Source: Nymphaea colorata
Taxonomy: Eukaryota > Streptophyta > Magnoliopsida > Nymphaeales > Nymphaeaceae
Assembly (NCBI RefSeq): GCF_008831285.2
Contig: NC_045150.1
Location: 3,610,001-3,674,000 of the forward strand
Direction of reading: 5' to 3'
DNA: 64,000 bases
The translations under genes and the position numbers were made by a program. This document shows positions 12,901 to 25,139 of this stretch, piece after piece. The stretch's first letter is position 1. The number at the start of each line of letters is the position of its first letter. The notes under the pieces are model-generated. The model worked only from the letters and a program-made list of their open reading frames with translations. It was not told where the DNA came from and did not search any database.

Positions 12901-13344
12901 TGGGCATATCGCACTACTATGTGAACTCCAACAAATGCTACTCCAGTAGAGCTAGTCTATGGAACAGAAGTGGTTCTACCATTACATGTGTTGAAACCAG
13001 CTTTGAAGTTCGCTTCTCTCACAAAGCAGAAAAGGCTAATGCAACTCGATTTGCTAGATGAAAAGAGGCTAAAAGCGGCTAAACATGCTGAAGCTTATCG
13101 CCAAAGGGTAGCCAGACAATTTGCCAAGTCAGTTATCAAGAGAAAGTTCAAAGTAAATGATTCGGTCCTACGATCTGCGGTGTACCTTAGAGGACGACCA
13201 CGAGGCAAGTGGGCACCAAATTGGGAAGGTTCGTATGTCATTAAGGAAGCTTTGCTCCACAATTCATACCGACTAATTGATGCTGATGGGGTGGAACTTG
13301 CCGATCCTGTTAATGCCCTTCACCTCAAGAAATTTTATGCCTAG
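9925..13344 (+). pseudogene. Tat pol: RT, RNase H, second RNase H, integrase; multiply broken
   Basis: RT spans about 10350-10830 with FMDGYSGYNQI and catalytic YIDD (about 10750-10765). RNase H 1 is at 11173-11390 (TVNESACGGFLAQ). A frameshift near 11350 leads to the archaeal-type RNase H (about 11625-12010), which keeps acidic residues in YFDGS, MAECEA, VIGDPQLI and NPIADGLA. Integrase follows: an HHCC finger (GGHVGYQTL to CKECQLHAP), then DIVGP, a frameshift near 12570, SDNGTHF and GQAEATNK. In-frame stops lie at 9976, 10732, 10993, 11140, 12601 and 12922. Those at 10993, 12601 and 12922 look like CGA or TGG codons turned to TGA. The C-terminal segment runs to 13344. Confidence 0.9.
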
Positions 13345-13444
13345 TTCTCTTGTATTCATTTTCCAATCAATGTCAAACATTTGTGTTTCCATATCGATTA
13401 TTTAATCTAGATTCTTCCCAGTCATAAAACATGACAATTACACT

Positions 13445-13770
13445 GGGGTATTTTTTATTATTATTATTATCGCTCAGGGCTTGAGAGCAACCCGTGCAGA
13501 TAAATGGTTAAACCTGTAATATGAGTGTAACCCACGCAGGCAAGGGGTTAAACCTACAATGTTAGCCAAAGCAACCCAAGCAGTTAAAGGGTTCAACGTG
13601 ATGCAAGTCAAGACAACTCATTTCAGGGGGGGTTAAACTTGAATTCAACATTGGCAAACCCGTGCAGGCAAGGGGTTAAACATGTAATATAAGCTCCAAC
13701 AACCCATTCAGGTAAGGGGTAAAGCCTGAACATCTATATGAAATGTTTTGTTTGAAAAAATTGTGGCATT
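13445..13770 (+). repeat. Short tandem-like repeats between pol and 3' LTR
   Basis: About five imperfect units of roughly 45-60 bp share the core 'acccgtgcaggcaaggggttaaac' in varied form (near 13485, 13535, 13585, 13655 and 13705). They sit in the untranslated 3' region of the Tat element. Function unknown. Confidence 0.7.
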
Positions 13771-13810
13771 TATCTTTGTCACTAAGCACGGCTAACGCCG
13801 GCTTATTAAC

Positions 13811-13823
13811 AAAGAGGGGCATC
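13811..13823 (+). other. Polypurine tract
   Basis: AAAGAGGGGCATC lies immediately before the TG of the 3' LTR. Position and purine content fit the plus-strand primer of an LTR retrotransposon. Confidence 0.75.
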
Positions 13824-16429
13824 TGTAATCACCTCAAATTTTTCTAAAAGATTATGATGTTTTATCCAAGCGTTAAACTCAAATTTAGGCACAAGATTCA
13901 AATCCCAAATACAACTTTTAGATCCAAATTAAATCCAAAATACAACTTTTAGATCCAAATTAAATCCAAAATACAACTTTCATATCCAAATTAGATCCAA
14001 AATACAAGTTCAGATCCAAATCGATCATTTAAGACCCATTTGCCCCTCCTTTTGACAAAAAAACCTCCTTTTAGAGGGAATTTTAGTCTTTTTGGGTGGA
14101 CAAGACCAATTTTCCCTTTCTTTTGACAAAAAATCTTCTTTTGGATGGTGATTTAAGTCTTTTTGGGTGGACAAGACCAATTTGTCCTTCCTTTTAACAA
14201 AAAATCTGCTTTTAAAGGGTAATTTTAGTATTTTTCGTGGACAAGAACCATTTGCCATTCCTTTTAACCAAAAAATCTCTTTTTAGAGGGTGATTTTAGT
14301 CTTTTTAGATCAAAAAAATTCAAATTTAGGGTTTGACTCCAAAATCTTCTATAAATACCCCTCATTTTCCCCCCTCTTGGGTAAGAGTGGCCCTTGGGAG
14401 AAACCCTAGAGTATTCTCACATGAAGACTTAGGGTTTCTCTTGAGCTCCCTCTTTCTCCTTCTTCCTCTTTCCATTTCTCTCCAACTTGGAGCAAGCTAC
14501 AACCCTTTTGGAGGCATTATCTTGGAGCTTCACTCAAGGGGATCTTCAAGTGAAGGTGTTTATCTTCCTTAAGTCCTTTTCTAATTTAGAGATCCAAGAG
14601 GTTATGCTCAAGTGCACCGAGAGCATGAGAAGATGAGATGATCTTTCATTTTCATGCTTGAGTTATGTTATCTCATTTCTTGAATACATTCTTGTTGTTC
14701 TTTTACTTCCTTTATTTTCCTCTCTTTTTCATTTTCCTATAGCCATAAGAGATAGCTCTCAACTCTATTTTAGAGCCAAGAGGCTATGCTCAAGTGCACC
14801 GGAAACATGAGAAGATGAGATTCCATTCCATAGTTGAATCATGCTCTCTTTCTTTTCTCAAATATTGTTTTGACATTATCCATGCATGATATTATAATCT
14901 TTCTATTTACATACCAATGAACGGTGAGAATGAGGGCATGGCTTGGGGCTTTTTATTTTCATATTAATTTTTGAGGTTGGGGCTTGTCCAACCCGAGAAA
15001 ACCATCACGAAAATGTACATGTTAAAATGCATTTGCATGTCATTTTACGCTAGTTTCTTTCCTAATCACCCCATTAAGAACTTAAAGAGTGCCTCGATGT
15101 GTTGATAGATTTTCTTTCATACCCAACGGTAGAAGAAACATATTCCCTTCTAACCAAACCATAAATATTCTATGTTTTTATGTAAATCATATTTTCCAAA
15201 ACTTTTTCATAAAAAATCTCTTTAATGCAGCCTTGGAGACTTAGCTTAGGCTCTTGAATGAGTCCAAGCTCCCTTCCGGCCTATATCAAAATTTGAAGTT
15301 GGCTATTTTCAAATCATTCCTTGATTTTCATATTCATGAAAATGTATGCGTATATACATGTTATATACGTGTGCATGCACATGACTATCTTTATTTGTTG
15401 TTTCTCTTTCTATGATTTAACATATTTTATAAACTCTCATATACATATATATAAATATATATATATGTATGTGAATTCCATTTTAAAATCTTTTTTCTTT
15501 TTGTAAAATGATATTCTCTTCTCTACTTGATATAAGCATCATTTTCGTATGCTTCCATATATGTACACAAATACATATCTTTCTTTTTCAAAACATGTGA
15601 TTTTATGATTTTCAAGATATTTTTCTTTCTCTATATCCCTCTTGGGATGTAGTCCTTCGTCTTTTCCACTCTTTTAATATCTTACCATTTAAGATTTTAA
15701 TTTTTCATTTGCCGACTTCATCAAGACCACAAACCAAGTAATGACCCAATTTTGGATTCATGCTTGATGGTCTACAACCCCAATCCATTTTAAAAAACTT
15801 TTCCTTCATATATATGATATTTACAAAAACAAAAATCTTAGATGTATATTATGGTAGGAATGCATCTAGATGAATGTTATGGTAGGAATGAATGATTTTC
15901 CCTTTTAATCATACAGAATCAATGCATTCATTCATTTTCACTCACTTAATATCACGTATGATCACAGGTACCTCTCCAAAAGAACTTAAGCAAGATGAGA
16001 TGAAGCTCTAACTAAGTGGTAACCGAATTAGAGCAAAATCTCAAACCTACTTAATGTCTTAAGAGAACACTAAAATGATTTCAAAATGACTTTTCAAACT
16101 TTTCAATGATATTCACAAGGATTCCCAATTCTAGTTTTTCCCAAAATGTCTCACATTCTCGAATGATTCTTCAAGAATCTTTTCAAAAGTTTGAAACATC
16201 AAACTTTCAATATTTTTCCACATCACATAGAGAATCAAAAAAATGTTTAAATTAAAACGAAATGCATCAATGATAAACATAGCCCTTGGGTTGATTAACC
16301 CCGGTAAAGGCGCCGGGAACGGTCGACCCTCGTACCGACGGGTGAGTCCATTTCTTTCCTATTTCAAAACAAAAACCTCATTTTTTTGGAGCACTCCAAA
16401 ACCAAACTAAAAATTTTGGGATGCAAACA
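13824..16429 (+). repeat. 3' LTR of Tat element
   Basis: Same family as the 5' LTR and clearly alignable over its length. It keeps the promoter region missing from the 5' copy. It starts with a short internal amplification of 'aaatccaaaatacaactttt' (13900-14000) and then has four units of the ~70-bp array (14040-14310). It ends CAAACA, followed by target-duplication copy ATGTC (16430-16434). Confidence 0.93.
14350..14357 (+). promoter_or_regulatory. TATA box in 3' LTR
   Basis: TATAAATA precedes CCCCTCATTTTCC and about 90 bp of sequence that looks like a transcript leader. It is the only strong core-promoter motif in the LTR and is absent from the 5' LTR because of the internal deletion. The solo LTR at 54.5-58 kb has a mutated version (TTTAAATA on the minus strand, near 57380). 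Confidence 0.6.
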
Positions 16430-18170
16430 ATGTCCAACTTAAGAATGAAGGAAGGAAGACGCAGACAGTATAAAGAGTGAACAACCTCATTCGCCAGGAT
16501 AACCGCGTCCTGCAAACGCCGACCCTTGATGAATGCAACTTGGAAGGTGTTAATGATAGAAGACATAACAGGCGCAAGCCGCAAGGAAAGCAACTTACCA
16601 ATAATCTTGTAAGGTGTGCCTAAGATGGAGATCGGGCGAAAGTGGCTGACGTCCGTAGGGTTAGGACGCTTAGGCACCAAGACACAGGTGGCTCGATTAA
16701 ATTCCTTAAGGAAGACTGAGTTCGAGGCAAATTCATCACAAAAGACAAACACATCAGCGCTACAAACCTCCCAAAAGGTGCGAAAAAATTTAGTAGGGAA
16801 ACCATCAATGCCAGGCGCCTTGCCAGAACTGAGGGTCTAGACAGCATTCTTGATCGCTTGGTGCAGGAAGGGCCGCTCAAGAGAGATCGCACATGAGACA
16901 AAGCGGGATGAGAGGGGAAAATCTGACAGTGGGGCATGAAAGCGAATAGACTTAGAATATAAATCACGAAAATGGACAGTCAAAGCCGGGAGAATGTCAT
17001 CACCAAGAAAAACTCTGTGGCCAATAACCATGGATTGGAACAACGTTTGATGGCATCTCTGAGATGCGACCAAGTGGAAGAATTTAAAATTCTGGTCTCC
17101 ATACGAAAGCCAACACAGCCTAGAATGCTGCTGCCAGTGGATGGACTCCCTAATCTGCCACTCCTGAGCCAAACACTGGAGACAAAGGAGGCGAGAAGAC
17201 TGATCCGCAGAAATAGTGTCAGAAGACTGGAGGGACAGGATCTCATCATCCCAATCGGTCACCTCATAAAACTTTCCGCTCCAGAAAATATGCTTCCAGG
17301 CAAAAATCTCCCTCCTGATGGAGTACAACTTCCACGAGAGCCTAAAAGTAGCCCACCTACCATTGATGACGTGCGCCCACCATTTAGGGACGACAGCCAC
17401 AAAGGACTCATCTCGGAGACACCAAAGCTCAAAACAGAACCTGGCACTCCCGGAACCAGCCCTACCCCGAAGAAGGGAAAGGAGCAGAGGAGCATGATCG
17501 CACAAGTGCCGCGGCCCAAGAATTAAGGAGGACGAAGGAAAAGCAGAGAACAGTTCGGGCGAGAGGAAGACCCAGTCCAACCTACGGAGAATGGGAGGAT
17601 TCCTATTGTTGGACCAAGTAAACTTGTCATTGCTCAGAGGCACATCAAAAAGACTGAACTCATCAATGAACGAACGAAAAGCCGACATAGGCGGACCAGA
17701 AGAGACAGGAGATGAAGAGTCACCAGGGTTAAGCAAACAATTGAAGTCCCCTGCCAAAAGCCAAGGTGAGGAAACAAGTTGTCGAGCACGATGCAGCTCA
17801 TCCCACAATTGGTCACGCAAGGCCCCAACGCAAGGGCCATAGACTGCAGTAACTAAGGTCAGACCATTGGGCGAGAGACCATTGAGAATGACCGAGATAG
17901 AGTAATAACCAACATGCACCACATCCCCCATAAGAAGAGGAGACCATGCCAGCAGGATGCCCCCAACGGCACCATTAGCCGGGAGAAACCCAAAGGACGG
18001 TTGACGCAACAAAATATGAACACAGGCATGAGAAATCACAGACAATTTGGTCTCAACCACGATAAGCAAGGAAGGTTCATGCTGACGCACCCAAGAACAG
18101 AGATATCTACGCTTATAACGGACTCGCAAGCCCCGTACGTTCCAACAGGCAACCCTTATGGAGAAACCAT
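16430..18170 (-). pseudogene. LINE ORF2, N-terminal part (endonuclease and start of RT)
   Basis: Read on the minus strand: WNVRGL near 18150, VETKLS, LLAGDFNCLLNP, DWVFLSPEL and the CDHAPLLL segment form an AP-type endonuclease/exonuclease/phosphatase domain (about 17480-18160) that would nick target DNA. The RT begins with GKAPGIDGFPTKFF (about 16800) and VPKRPNPTDVSHFRPIS (about 16640-16690). It is cut at 16430 just before the SKAFDSV motif by the Tat insertion. One in-frame stop (16837-16839) lies between endonuclease and RT; otherwise the frame is long and clean. No clear ATG is seen just upstream of WNVRGL, so the start is unresolved. Confidence 0.88.
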
Positions 18171-20400
18171 GGGAAGAGGTGTATGCCTGGCCACTCTAGC
18201 AGTACCGGGAGGGAGGATGGAGGCCGCAGAAGCCCCAATCCTACGCAATTCCCCCCGCAACCTAGTAAGGTTGGAGAGGGAGGCCGGTGCAACAGCGGCA
18301 ACAAATGAAGAACGTAGGAAATCAAGTTGTTCCTGAGGAAGCGTGACCTTAAGAGAGGCAAGCGCATCCGGAAGGGAGATGCCTAGCTCAACGTCTAAGA
18401 AGGGAGAAATGGGTGGCAACCTATCGGGCAAGAGAGGACAAATAGAAGGTCCAGTGGTGGGACCAAGAAACCGAGCAAGAGACAGAGGGGAGGACGAGGG
18501 GGTAGCGGTGGCTGCAGGATCAGAACACAAGGTGGGGGAGAAAGTGTCAACACAAGGGAGGAGGGGGAGGGCAGGGCTAACCGGGGGAAGGTGCAAGCCA
18601 GTGGGGTTGTGAGCACAGCCGTGGCTGAGTGCGGGGAACAATAAACACAAGGAAGGCAACTTGGCGACAAAGCAACTGTCAATGGAAACAAAAGAGAACC
18701 AGAGCAAGTGGGCAAAGGAGGCGGTCCTGGATGGTAGGGGGGCAAAGGGGGACTGATAACAAGGGTAAAAAGTAAGGAACATGCAACAAATGGAGATGGG
18801 CTGGCTGTGGGAGACGAATCGACAAAGGTCAAACCAACAGAGGCCGCAGTCAAGAAAGAGCAAGCAACAACAGTTACTTCAAGGGGGCGACCCCCTGCAG
18901 ACGGGCGGGCAGCCGACTGAGATGGTGCAAAGGACCTGATGACGCCACCATCCGGCGGGGCGGCAAGTAGCACCTCAGGGGAGCACAACGAAGAGCAGGC
19001 AGGGCACCGCTGAGTAGGCTAGGCCGCCTCCAGCGGTGAGGGAAGCAAAGGCGGGAGCTCGGCGGGCGAAGAAAGCTGGTGCGGCAAACCACCTGGGCTG
19101 AAGACCTGCAGGACCTCTACCGAGAAAGGCAGACCCCGTGCACCAGGAAAAGTAGGCCCAGGCCAAGGAAGTCTAAAAGAACCAAAGAAGATAGAGCTAT
19201 CATCCGAAGCAGGCAACTGAGAAGCAGCTGGTAGAGGAACTTGGACCCAGAGGGAGGATGCGACCGCTGCAAATCCATGCCGCCGACCGAAAAGTCATCG
19301 ATCATTCTGACTAGCAGGAAAATGGCATCGAGAACACATGGCTGCCTGACGGCCGTTCAATGTAGTACCATCTGACGCCACCAATGGCCCCATCTGATGC
19401 GGATAGAAGCGACGGACCGAAGGAGGTGACGAAGACTGGAAGCACGACGGGAAGATGGGATACACCAAGGTGAGGAAGCTGGCCTACCCACGGAGACCAC
19501 TTTGGGGAGCCTCGGTCGCAAGGAACAGTCACCCATCTGCAAAAGGAGAAACAAACATCACGCGGGTGGTAGAAACACCTGGAGGATGCCATGAGCGTCT
19601 TGCAGCTGAAGCGAGCCGGCGAAAACACAATTGAAGATGGTAGACTGCCAACTGAACGACAATGCCATAGCCTGACGAACCCCCTCAGGAGAGCAAAGAA
19701 AGCTGATTGCTACGGGACAAAACAAACGATTAATGGGGAGGGGGTTAACCAGTCTGATCCCACAAAGATTGGGACCACCAACCCAAACTCCCTGAGGTGA
19801 TCACAAAAGTGGAGGAGGAGGGAGGGTGGCCATAACACTAACCCCGGGCAAGAACAAAAACGCCAACAAGAGAAACAATGAAGCCAAGCACACGTGTGTG
19901 TCCACCCACTGCCAAAGGCAGCTGCATCCGGACCTGCAGGCTGGTGAGACACCACTTAGCGCAACGTGAGAGCAAGGCCCCGAAAGAGGACAGATCAGCT
20001 AAGAAAACACTTCAAAAGAAGAAGTGGAGCTGTAACAAGTATTTCAACAAACAGTTGCTGGGCAAGGAGAGGGCATAAAGAAGCAGGAAAGCAGCGCTAC
20101 AAGCAGAGGTGGTTGAGGAACGGGAGGGAGGAGGAGAGAAGCACCAAGGAGCTGACAGTGAAGCATGTGGATTGGATACGGGAGAAGAAGCGGCTGGAGG
20201 AGCACGCGATTGCCCTGGCCAGCAGCCGCAGGCAACGCTGAAGGGGAGGAGATGAGGGAGTGCAAATCAAAGAGGAAGAGGAACCAATGTGCGTTGTGAG
20301 TGGTTGGGGACGAGGTGCCGGCGCTCGGTGCTCCTGAGCTCTAACCGGACGAGCGCCATAGAAGGGAGGGAGCCTGGTGCAAGCCTCCACGAGCGAGAGG
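18171..20400 (-). pseudogene. LINE ORF1 region, strongly degraded
   Basis: GC-rich minus-strand sequence upstream of ORF2 with many broken Ser/Pro/Leu-rich frames. The stretch around 19560-19700 resembles the single-stranded nucleic-acid-binding (DUF4283-like) region of plant LINE ORF1. The stretch at 18160-18430 ends with LDFLRSSFVAAVAPASLSNL. No zinc knuckle is readable. The call rests mainly on position between the 5' CT-rich region and ORF2. Confidence 0.45.
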
Positions 20401-20419
20401 GAGAGTCACCGAGCAGAGC

Positions 20420-20422
<3 letters not shown>

Positions 20423-20470
<48 letters not shown>

Positions 20471-20532
20471 AGAGAGGGAGGGGTAGTGTGAGAGAGAGAG
20501 AGAGAGAGCACCAGAGAGCAAGAGAGAGAGAG
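20423..20532. repeat. (GA)n microsatellite near LINE 5' end
   Basis: Long GA runs, imperfect after about 20485. On the minus strand these are CT tracts at the presumed start of the LINE transcript. The 3' end of the LINE is also bordered by a GA/CT run. Confidence 0.85.
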
Positions 20533-20559
20533 ACACGAAGAAGATTAGGGCAGCAGGGA

Positions 20560-21890
20560 TGTAAAACTGATTACATATTTTTAATTTTTCTCCATTCAAT
20601 CTTCAGTTAACTTTTTGGATCAGTATAACTTAGGTAGTTATCTTGTTGATCTATGGAAGGGGATTTCGTTTTTTTACTAGAGTAGCATGATTTTATTTTT
20701 AATAGGACATTTCTTAGTCCTAATAAGGGATTAGATGATATGTTTGCCTGGGGAAGTGACAGGTTTTTCTTAATTTGGGGGAAAATTATTTTAAAAGAGG
20801 GAAATGAATGAGTCCAACTGTGGGAGTTAACTTTAGTTTGTTTTCCATTGAGAAACTCATTTTCTCATGCCCTTCATAGGCTGCAGCATACGGTCCATAT
20901 TTCTTCTACCCTTTATGCATATTTGTTTCTATAACCACCACCTTAGCGGTCGAGTTATGTAGTTGGTTATGCAACTATGTTGGAGTTGTGCCGCTTGAAC
21001 ACTAAAAGGTTCAGGCTAATAGGGGCATTTTTGAGAAAGCAGTTAGTTCTGATTTAATGCACTACAGGAGGATGGGGAAACAGCGACGGTTGCACCAGCC
21101 GTGGTCACATTCACATGAGGCAACGACAATGGAGGTCGTAGATAGAAGATGGTCGTTTTAAGAATTTTTTTGAAATTCTTGAACTGGACTGAAATTTTCT
21201 ACAAAGAATAAAAATGTAATATACTTTCACCCATCGCTTTTCCTCACAGAGCTGTGAGCCCTGCGAGGGAGGTGTGTTTTACTGGGTTCTCTCCTCCTCT
21301 CCCTCTCTCGTAACTGGCCGGCTGGAATCCTTACTTTGGCCCCTGGTGACCAGTCAATTGATGCTTTTTCCATTGGATTGCATCTTTCCACGTAGCATCA
21401 TCTTCTTCTTCATGTTTTTTTTTCAACAAGAGGTGTGGCCCTGGACCTCCTCCATGATTTACTTCCGCCGGAGTAATGCTCATCGTTGCAAAATATACTC
21501 AAAAGTCCCTAGGGGCAAAAAAGGTTGGATATGCATTAGATCCAATATCTATGGGACTCACACAATGAATGACCAGGGATCATCCTTCATTTTTCATATA
21601 TGATCAAACTCACATATTACAACAAAGTTGTCTAAGATTTATTGACAATCTCAACATACAAAAACCGTCATGTTTACCAGTAGTAAGTGTCCTTAGGACT
21701 TGTTCATCTCATCTCAACTCATCTTTTACATAACACCTAAGGTGATCAGTTTGTATGAGGAAACAATCTCAACCTGGTTACACAATCTAACAAAGATATG
21801 TAACATGCTCAAAAGGATATTATCACACAAAAGTGCAACTTTTAGATTCTATTAAGTCCCATTGATATTGCATGCTTTTTAACTATGTTA
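20560..21890. other. Spacer, no gene seen
   Basis: AT-rich sequence with short ORFs only. The one at 21274-21603 (109 codons) has no recognisable motif. There is no clear repeat boundary apart from the end of the LINE region. Confidence 0.4.
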
Positions 21891-21899
21891 GTACTAGTT

Positions 21900-24800
21900 G
21901 GTTTAGTTAATGAATCAACCAACATGTCACTACTGCGAATAAAATTTAACAACAGTTTTCCTTTTTAGACAACATCTCATAGGTACTTATATTTGGTATC
22001 AATGTGTTGACTCTACTATGAAAATTTGGTTTCTTTATATATGCAATCGCTGTTTGGTTGTCATAATAGACAATTATTGGGATATTTGCCTTTGAGACAA
22101 TCCCAAGATGCTTAAATAATCTCATCAACTAAACACTTTTTTGCATTGCTATAGGTCCAGCTATAAATTCTACTTCCATGGTTGACAGAGCTACACATGT
22201 ATGTTTCTTACTGCATTAAGATATTGCACCATAGTGAAGTAGGAACACATACGCTGATGTGGATTTTTATTCAACAGGGTCTCATCTCCAATTTGCATCA
22301 GTATGGCCATCTATACACAAATGTCCACTATGATAGGAGTCAAATTTTCTTAACTTTTTTCCAATGAGCATGCCCATGATTTGACTAGTATCGATTGACC
22401 ATACTAACTGCATAACATATGTCTAATTATGTGCACATAGTTGGGTACATTAGATGGCCAACCATTGGAATATGGTGCACATAGTATCACAAACTTTTGC
22501 TTTTGTCGTTTCATATAAATACAGTGATCTTCATCAATCATATCAAAATCATTCAAAATCACAAACTATCTGGATGATTACTCAAGCCCATAAATGGACA
22601 ATTTGAGTTTGTAAACTTTGCACTCATATCCTTTGGCAACATATACATAAGGTTATTCTATGTAAATTTCTTCATCTAAACTTCCATTATGAACTGTGGT
22701 TTCCACATCCATCTGATGTAATTCTAGATTCATATATAAGATAAAAGCTAGTATGAGGCGAACAAAAGTTGTGACTACTAGAGAAAAAGCTTCATTATTG
22801 CTTTCAACCTCTTTCTATGAGTATCATTTTGCAAATAGGCAAGCTTTAAATCTCTCAATAGACCATTGAAATTTATTTCTTTATATTTAGAACCCATTTG
22901 TTCCAAATAACCCTTCTCCATGGAGGAAGATACACAAATTCTCAGACTTGCTTGGTGCTCATAGATCTTATCTTCTTTTTCATTACATTTTTTCAATTTC
23001 CTTTTTCTGGGCTAGAGTGAGCTTCTCATACAAAATTTCAGATATTAATGTCATCTGGAGCTACCATCATAGCTTCTCTTTTTACAGTAAATTTGCCTCG
23101 CATCTTCATTGTACTTTAGCGGTGCACTGTTACTGTGCTGACATCTTGTTTTATATGAGGTTCACTCTCACTATCTATGAGTGACCGATACATCTCATAT
23201 TGTATCTCAGTTTCTTGAACAATATTATTTACTTGTTCAAGATTGCCTAAATCATATAATTGAATATTTCTTTCTACATCACACTTTTTAGAAAATCCAA
23301 TCTCCAAGAACATAGCATCACGAGAATCTATTTCAGTAATACTTCCATCCTTTTTTATCAAAGGAATACATCCCTTGAAGTGCCCACACTATCCAATAAA
23401 AATACAATTTTCTCATCTCCCATGTGGATGAGAAGGATCGTGAACATATGTTGCTGATCCCTAAGGTCTTAATTGGCTAAGGTCAGGTTGTCTAACTACC
23501 TATAGTGCATAAGGAGATAAGCAATTGTGTCCGCACAATCATAAATATGACATTGCCATTAAGTTTCTATTTCTTATTTCTACAAATTTATGTTGTTGTG
23601 GAGTACAATGAGTGGCTAATTGTTTATCTATTTATTTTTTGTCACACAATTTCTTGAACTCTCAGACAAATATTCTCTACTTTTGTTTGTTCTAAGAGCT
23701 TTGATTCTATGATCAAGTTGGTTCTCAATTAAATTCATAAAATGTCTGAAACAATTTAGCACTTTAGATTTATGAAAAATAAGACATACATATCCATCCT
23801 GAGAATAGACATCAATAAATGTAATAAAATATGCACACCATGTCTAGTAGCCACACTCATAGGATTATATATGTTTGAATGAATTAATTGTAATGGAGTA
23901 TTGATTCTAATTGCCTTATGAAATTGTATCCCAAAGCAATGTTAACAGACAAACAAAACGAATTTCATAGAGGACCTTAGTAATCCCTCACATGTGTGTC
24001 TATCTATCTTTTTTTGTCCAATATGCTCCAGTTAAACATGACAAGTTAACACATCTACATTTATATGCATATTAAAACATTTACCATTCACACAACAAGA
24101 ATTAAAACAAAGATCCAACCTAAAGAAGCCATTCAATAAAATACCAAAACAGATCACAAAGTTTTTGAACAATATTACAATAGAATTGTCTTCAAAAACA
24201 AGTCCATAACCAAAAGTCAATTAATCAAAAACTAAAACAATATTCCATCGAGTGTCAGAAACACGTAGTACATCATGCTGCAGAAGACTTCATCTATTAT
24301 ATAGATATAGCTTATGAGTTCATGTTCTAACCTCTACATGATTATTGTTTTTTAGGAACAATTATCTTCTTCTAGTTGAGACTTTTTGATATTCGACAAA
24401 TGCAGTACGATCGTGTGTCGTGGTTCATAGTTTCTGAATCTACAATCCATAAAGGATGAGATTCAACAATTAGAGTGCAATTAGAAACAAATGAATAAGC
24501 ATACTGGGTCATTGATATGCAAACCTTCTCTGGTGCTTGCACCTTTTTAAGTTCGTTGCATTCTCTCACAAAATAACAAAGCGAACCACAACTAAAATGT
24601 TTTACTTTTCCCTTGTCTTTTTTCTTTTCTGTTTTCCATGGCATCTTAGTTTTTCTTTAATACTTCTTCTTGCCTTATGCTCTATTACAATTGCCTTGAA
24701 CATCGTTGGACCAAATCCTCTTTTTCGCTAGTGACTGAGAACATTCATAAAATTCTTGACTACATAGGCCTGATTGTTGGACTTAGCAACTTCAACGCGT

Positions 24801-25130
24801 TCATATTCCAGCTCAAGGTAACAAGCAATACCATTAAAGGTCTTTATGCTTTCATTATGAGACATATTAATTTTCATGAATTCCTAGTTGTTTGGCAGTG
24901 ACCTTATCACTATCTGAACATGATGTTCATTTATGAGAACATACCCAGCAAAATTGAGTGCTCTAATTATGCTGGCCATCTCTTTGAGATGTTAACTCAT
25001 TGTAAGTTGATTCTGCTTTATATATGACTCATATTCAATTGCGAGATTTCTAAACTTAGTGGATGAATTGCCTCCGAACTTATCTCTGAGAGCTATAACT
25101 TGTATTTATAAACTTATTATGATTTATCAC
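21900..25130 (-). mobile_element. Copia retrotransposon remnant
   Basis: Minus-strand traces come in Copia order. Gag is at about 24770-25130 (KFRNLAIEYESYIKQNQ-like). A CCHC-type knuckle and protease start are at 24372-24644 (FSCGSLCYFVRECNELKK, then LWIVDSETMNH in place of the usual DSGATNH). A linker before RT lies at 23116-23361. RT/RNase H traces span about 22150-22700, and RNase H is at 21946-22128 (IPIIVYYDNQTAIAYIKKP). Protease Gly-Ala is replaced by Glu-Thr, and stops and frameshifts abound. I could not find LTR ends. Confidence 0.8.
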
Positions 25131-25139
25131 TTGAAACTG

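Larger units (their letters stand above)
2394..16429 (+). mobile_element. Tat/Ogre-lineage Ty3/Gypsy LTR retrotransposon, full length, defective
   Basis: Both LTRs start TGTAATCACC and end AAACA: 5' LTR 2394-4783 and 3' LTR 13824-16429. A primer-binding-site-like sequence follows the 5' LTR and a purine tract precedes the 3' LTR. The internal order is extra ORF, gag, protease, G-patch-like segment, intron-like gap, RT, RNase H, second (archaeal-type) RNase H, integrase. The second RNase H, the upstream ORF and the PRO-RT gap are hallmarks of the Tat/Ogre lineage. Coding DNA carries at least eight in-frame stops in the main frame plus several frameshifts, so the copy is not autonomous. A solo LTR of the same family is at 54517-58063 on the minus strand. 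Confidence 0.93.
655..20560 (-). mobile_element. L1-type LINE, split by a Tat/Ogre retrotransposon
   Basis: The minus strand reads, from right to left: a CT-rich 5' region near 20.5 kb, degraded ORF1 sequence, an endonuclease domain with WNVRGL and GDFN motifs, the start of a reverse transcriptase, a 14,036-bp Gypsy insertion (2394-16429), the rest of the RT with YVDD, and a C-terminal Cys-rich zf-RVT-like segment. Without the insertion the LINE spans about 5.9 kb, normal for plant L1. The interrupted RT reading frame resumes in register across the insertion when one 5-bp target duplication is discounted. Outer ends are approximate because I found neither a LINE target duplication nor an A-tail. 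Confidence 0.85.

Noticed and set aside
13445-13770. CRISPR-like array, because of regularly spaced similar units
   Set aside because: Units are imperfect, differ in spacing and lie in the untranslated 3' region of a plant retrotransposon.
18395-20241. Several GC-rich open frames on the plus strand opposite LINE ORF1/ORF2
   Set aside because: They are shadows of the minus-strand LINE coding region; no motif on the plus strand.
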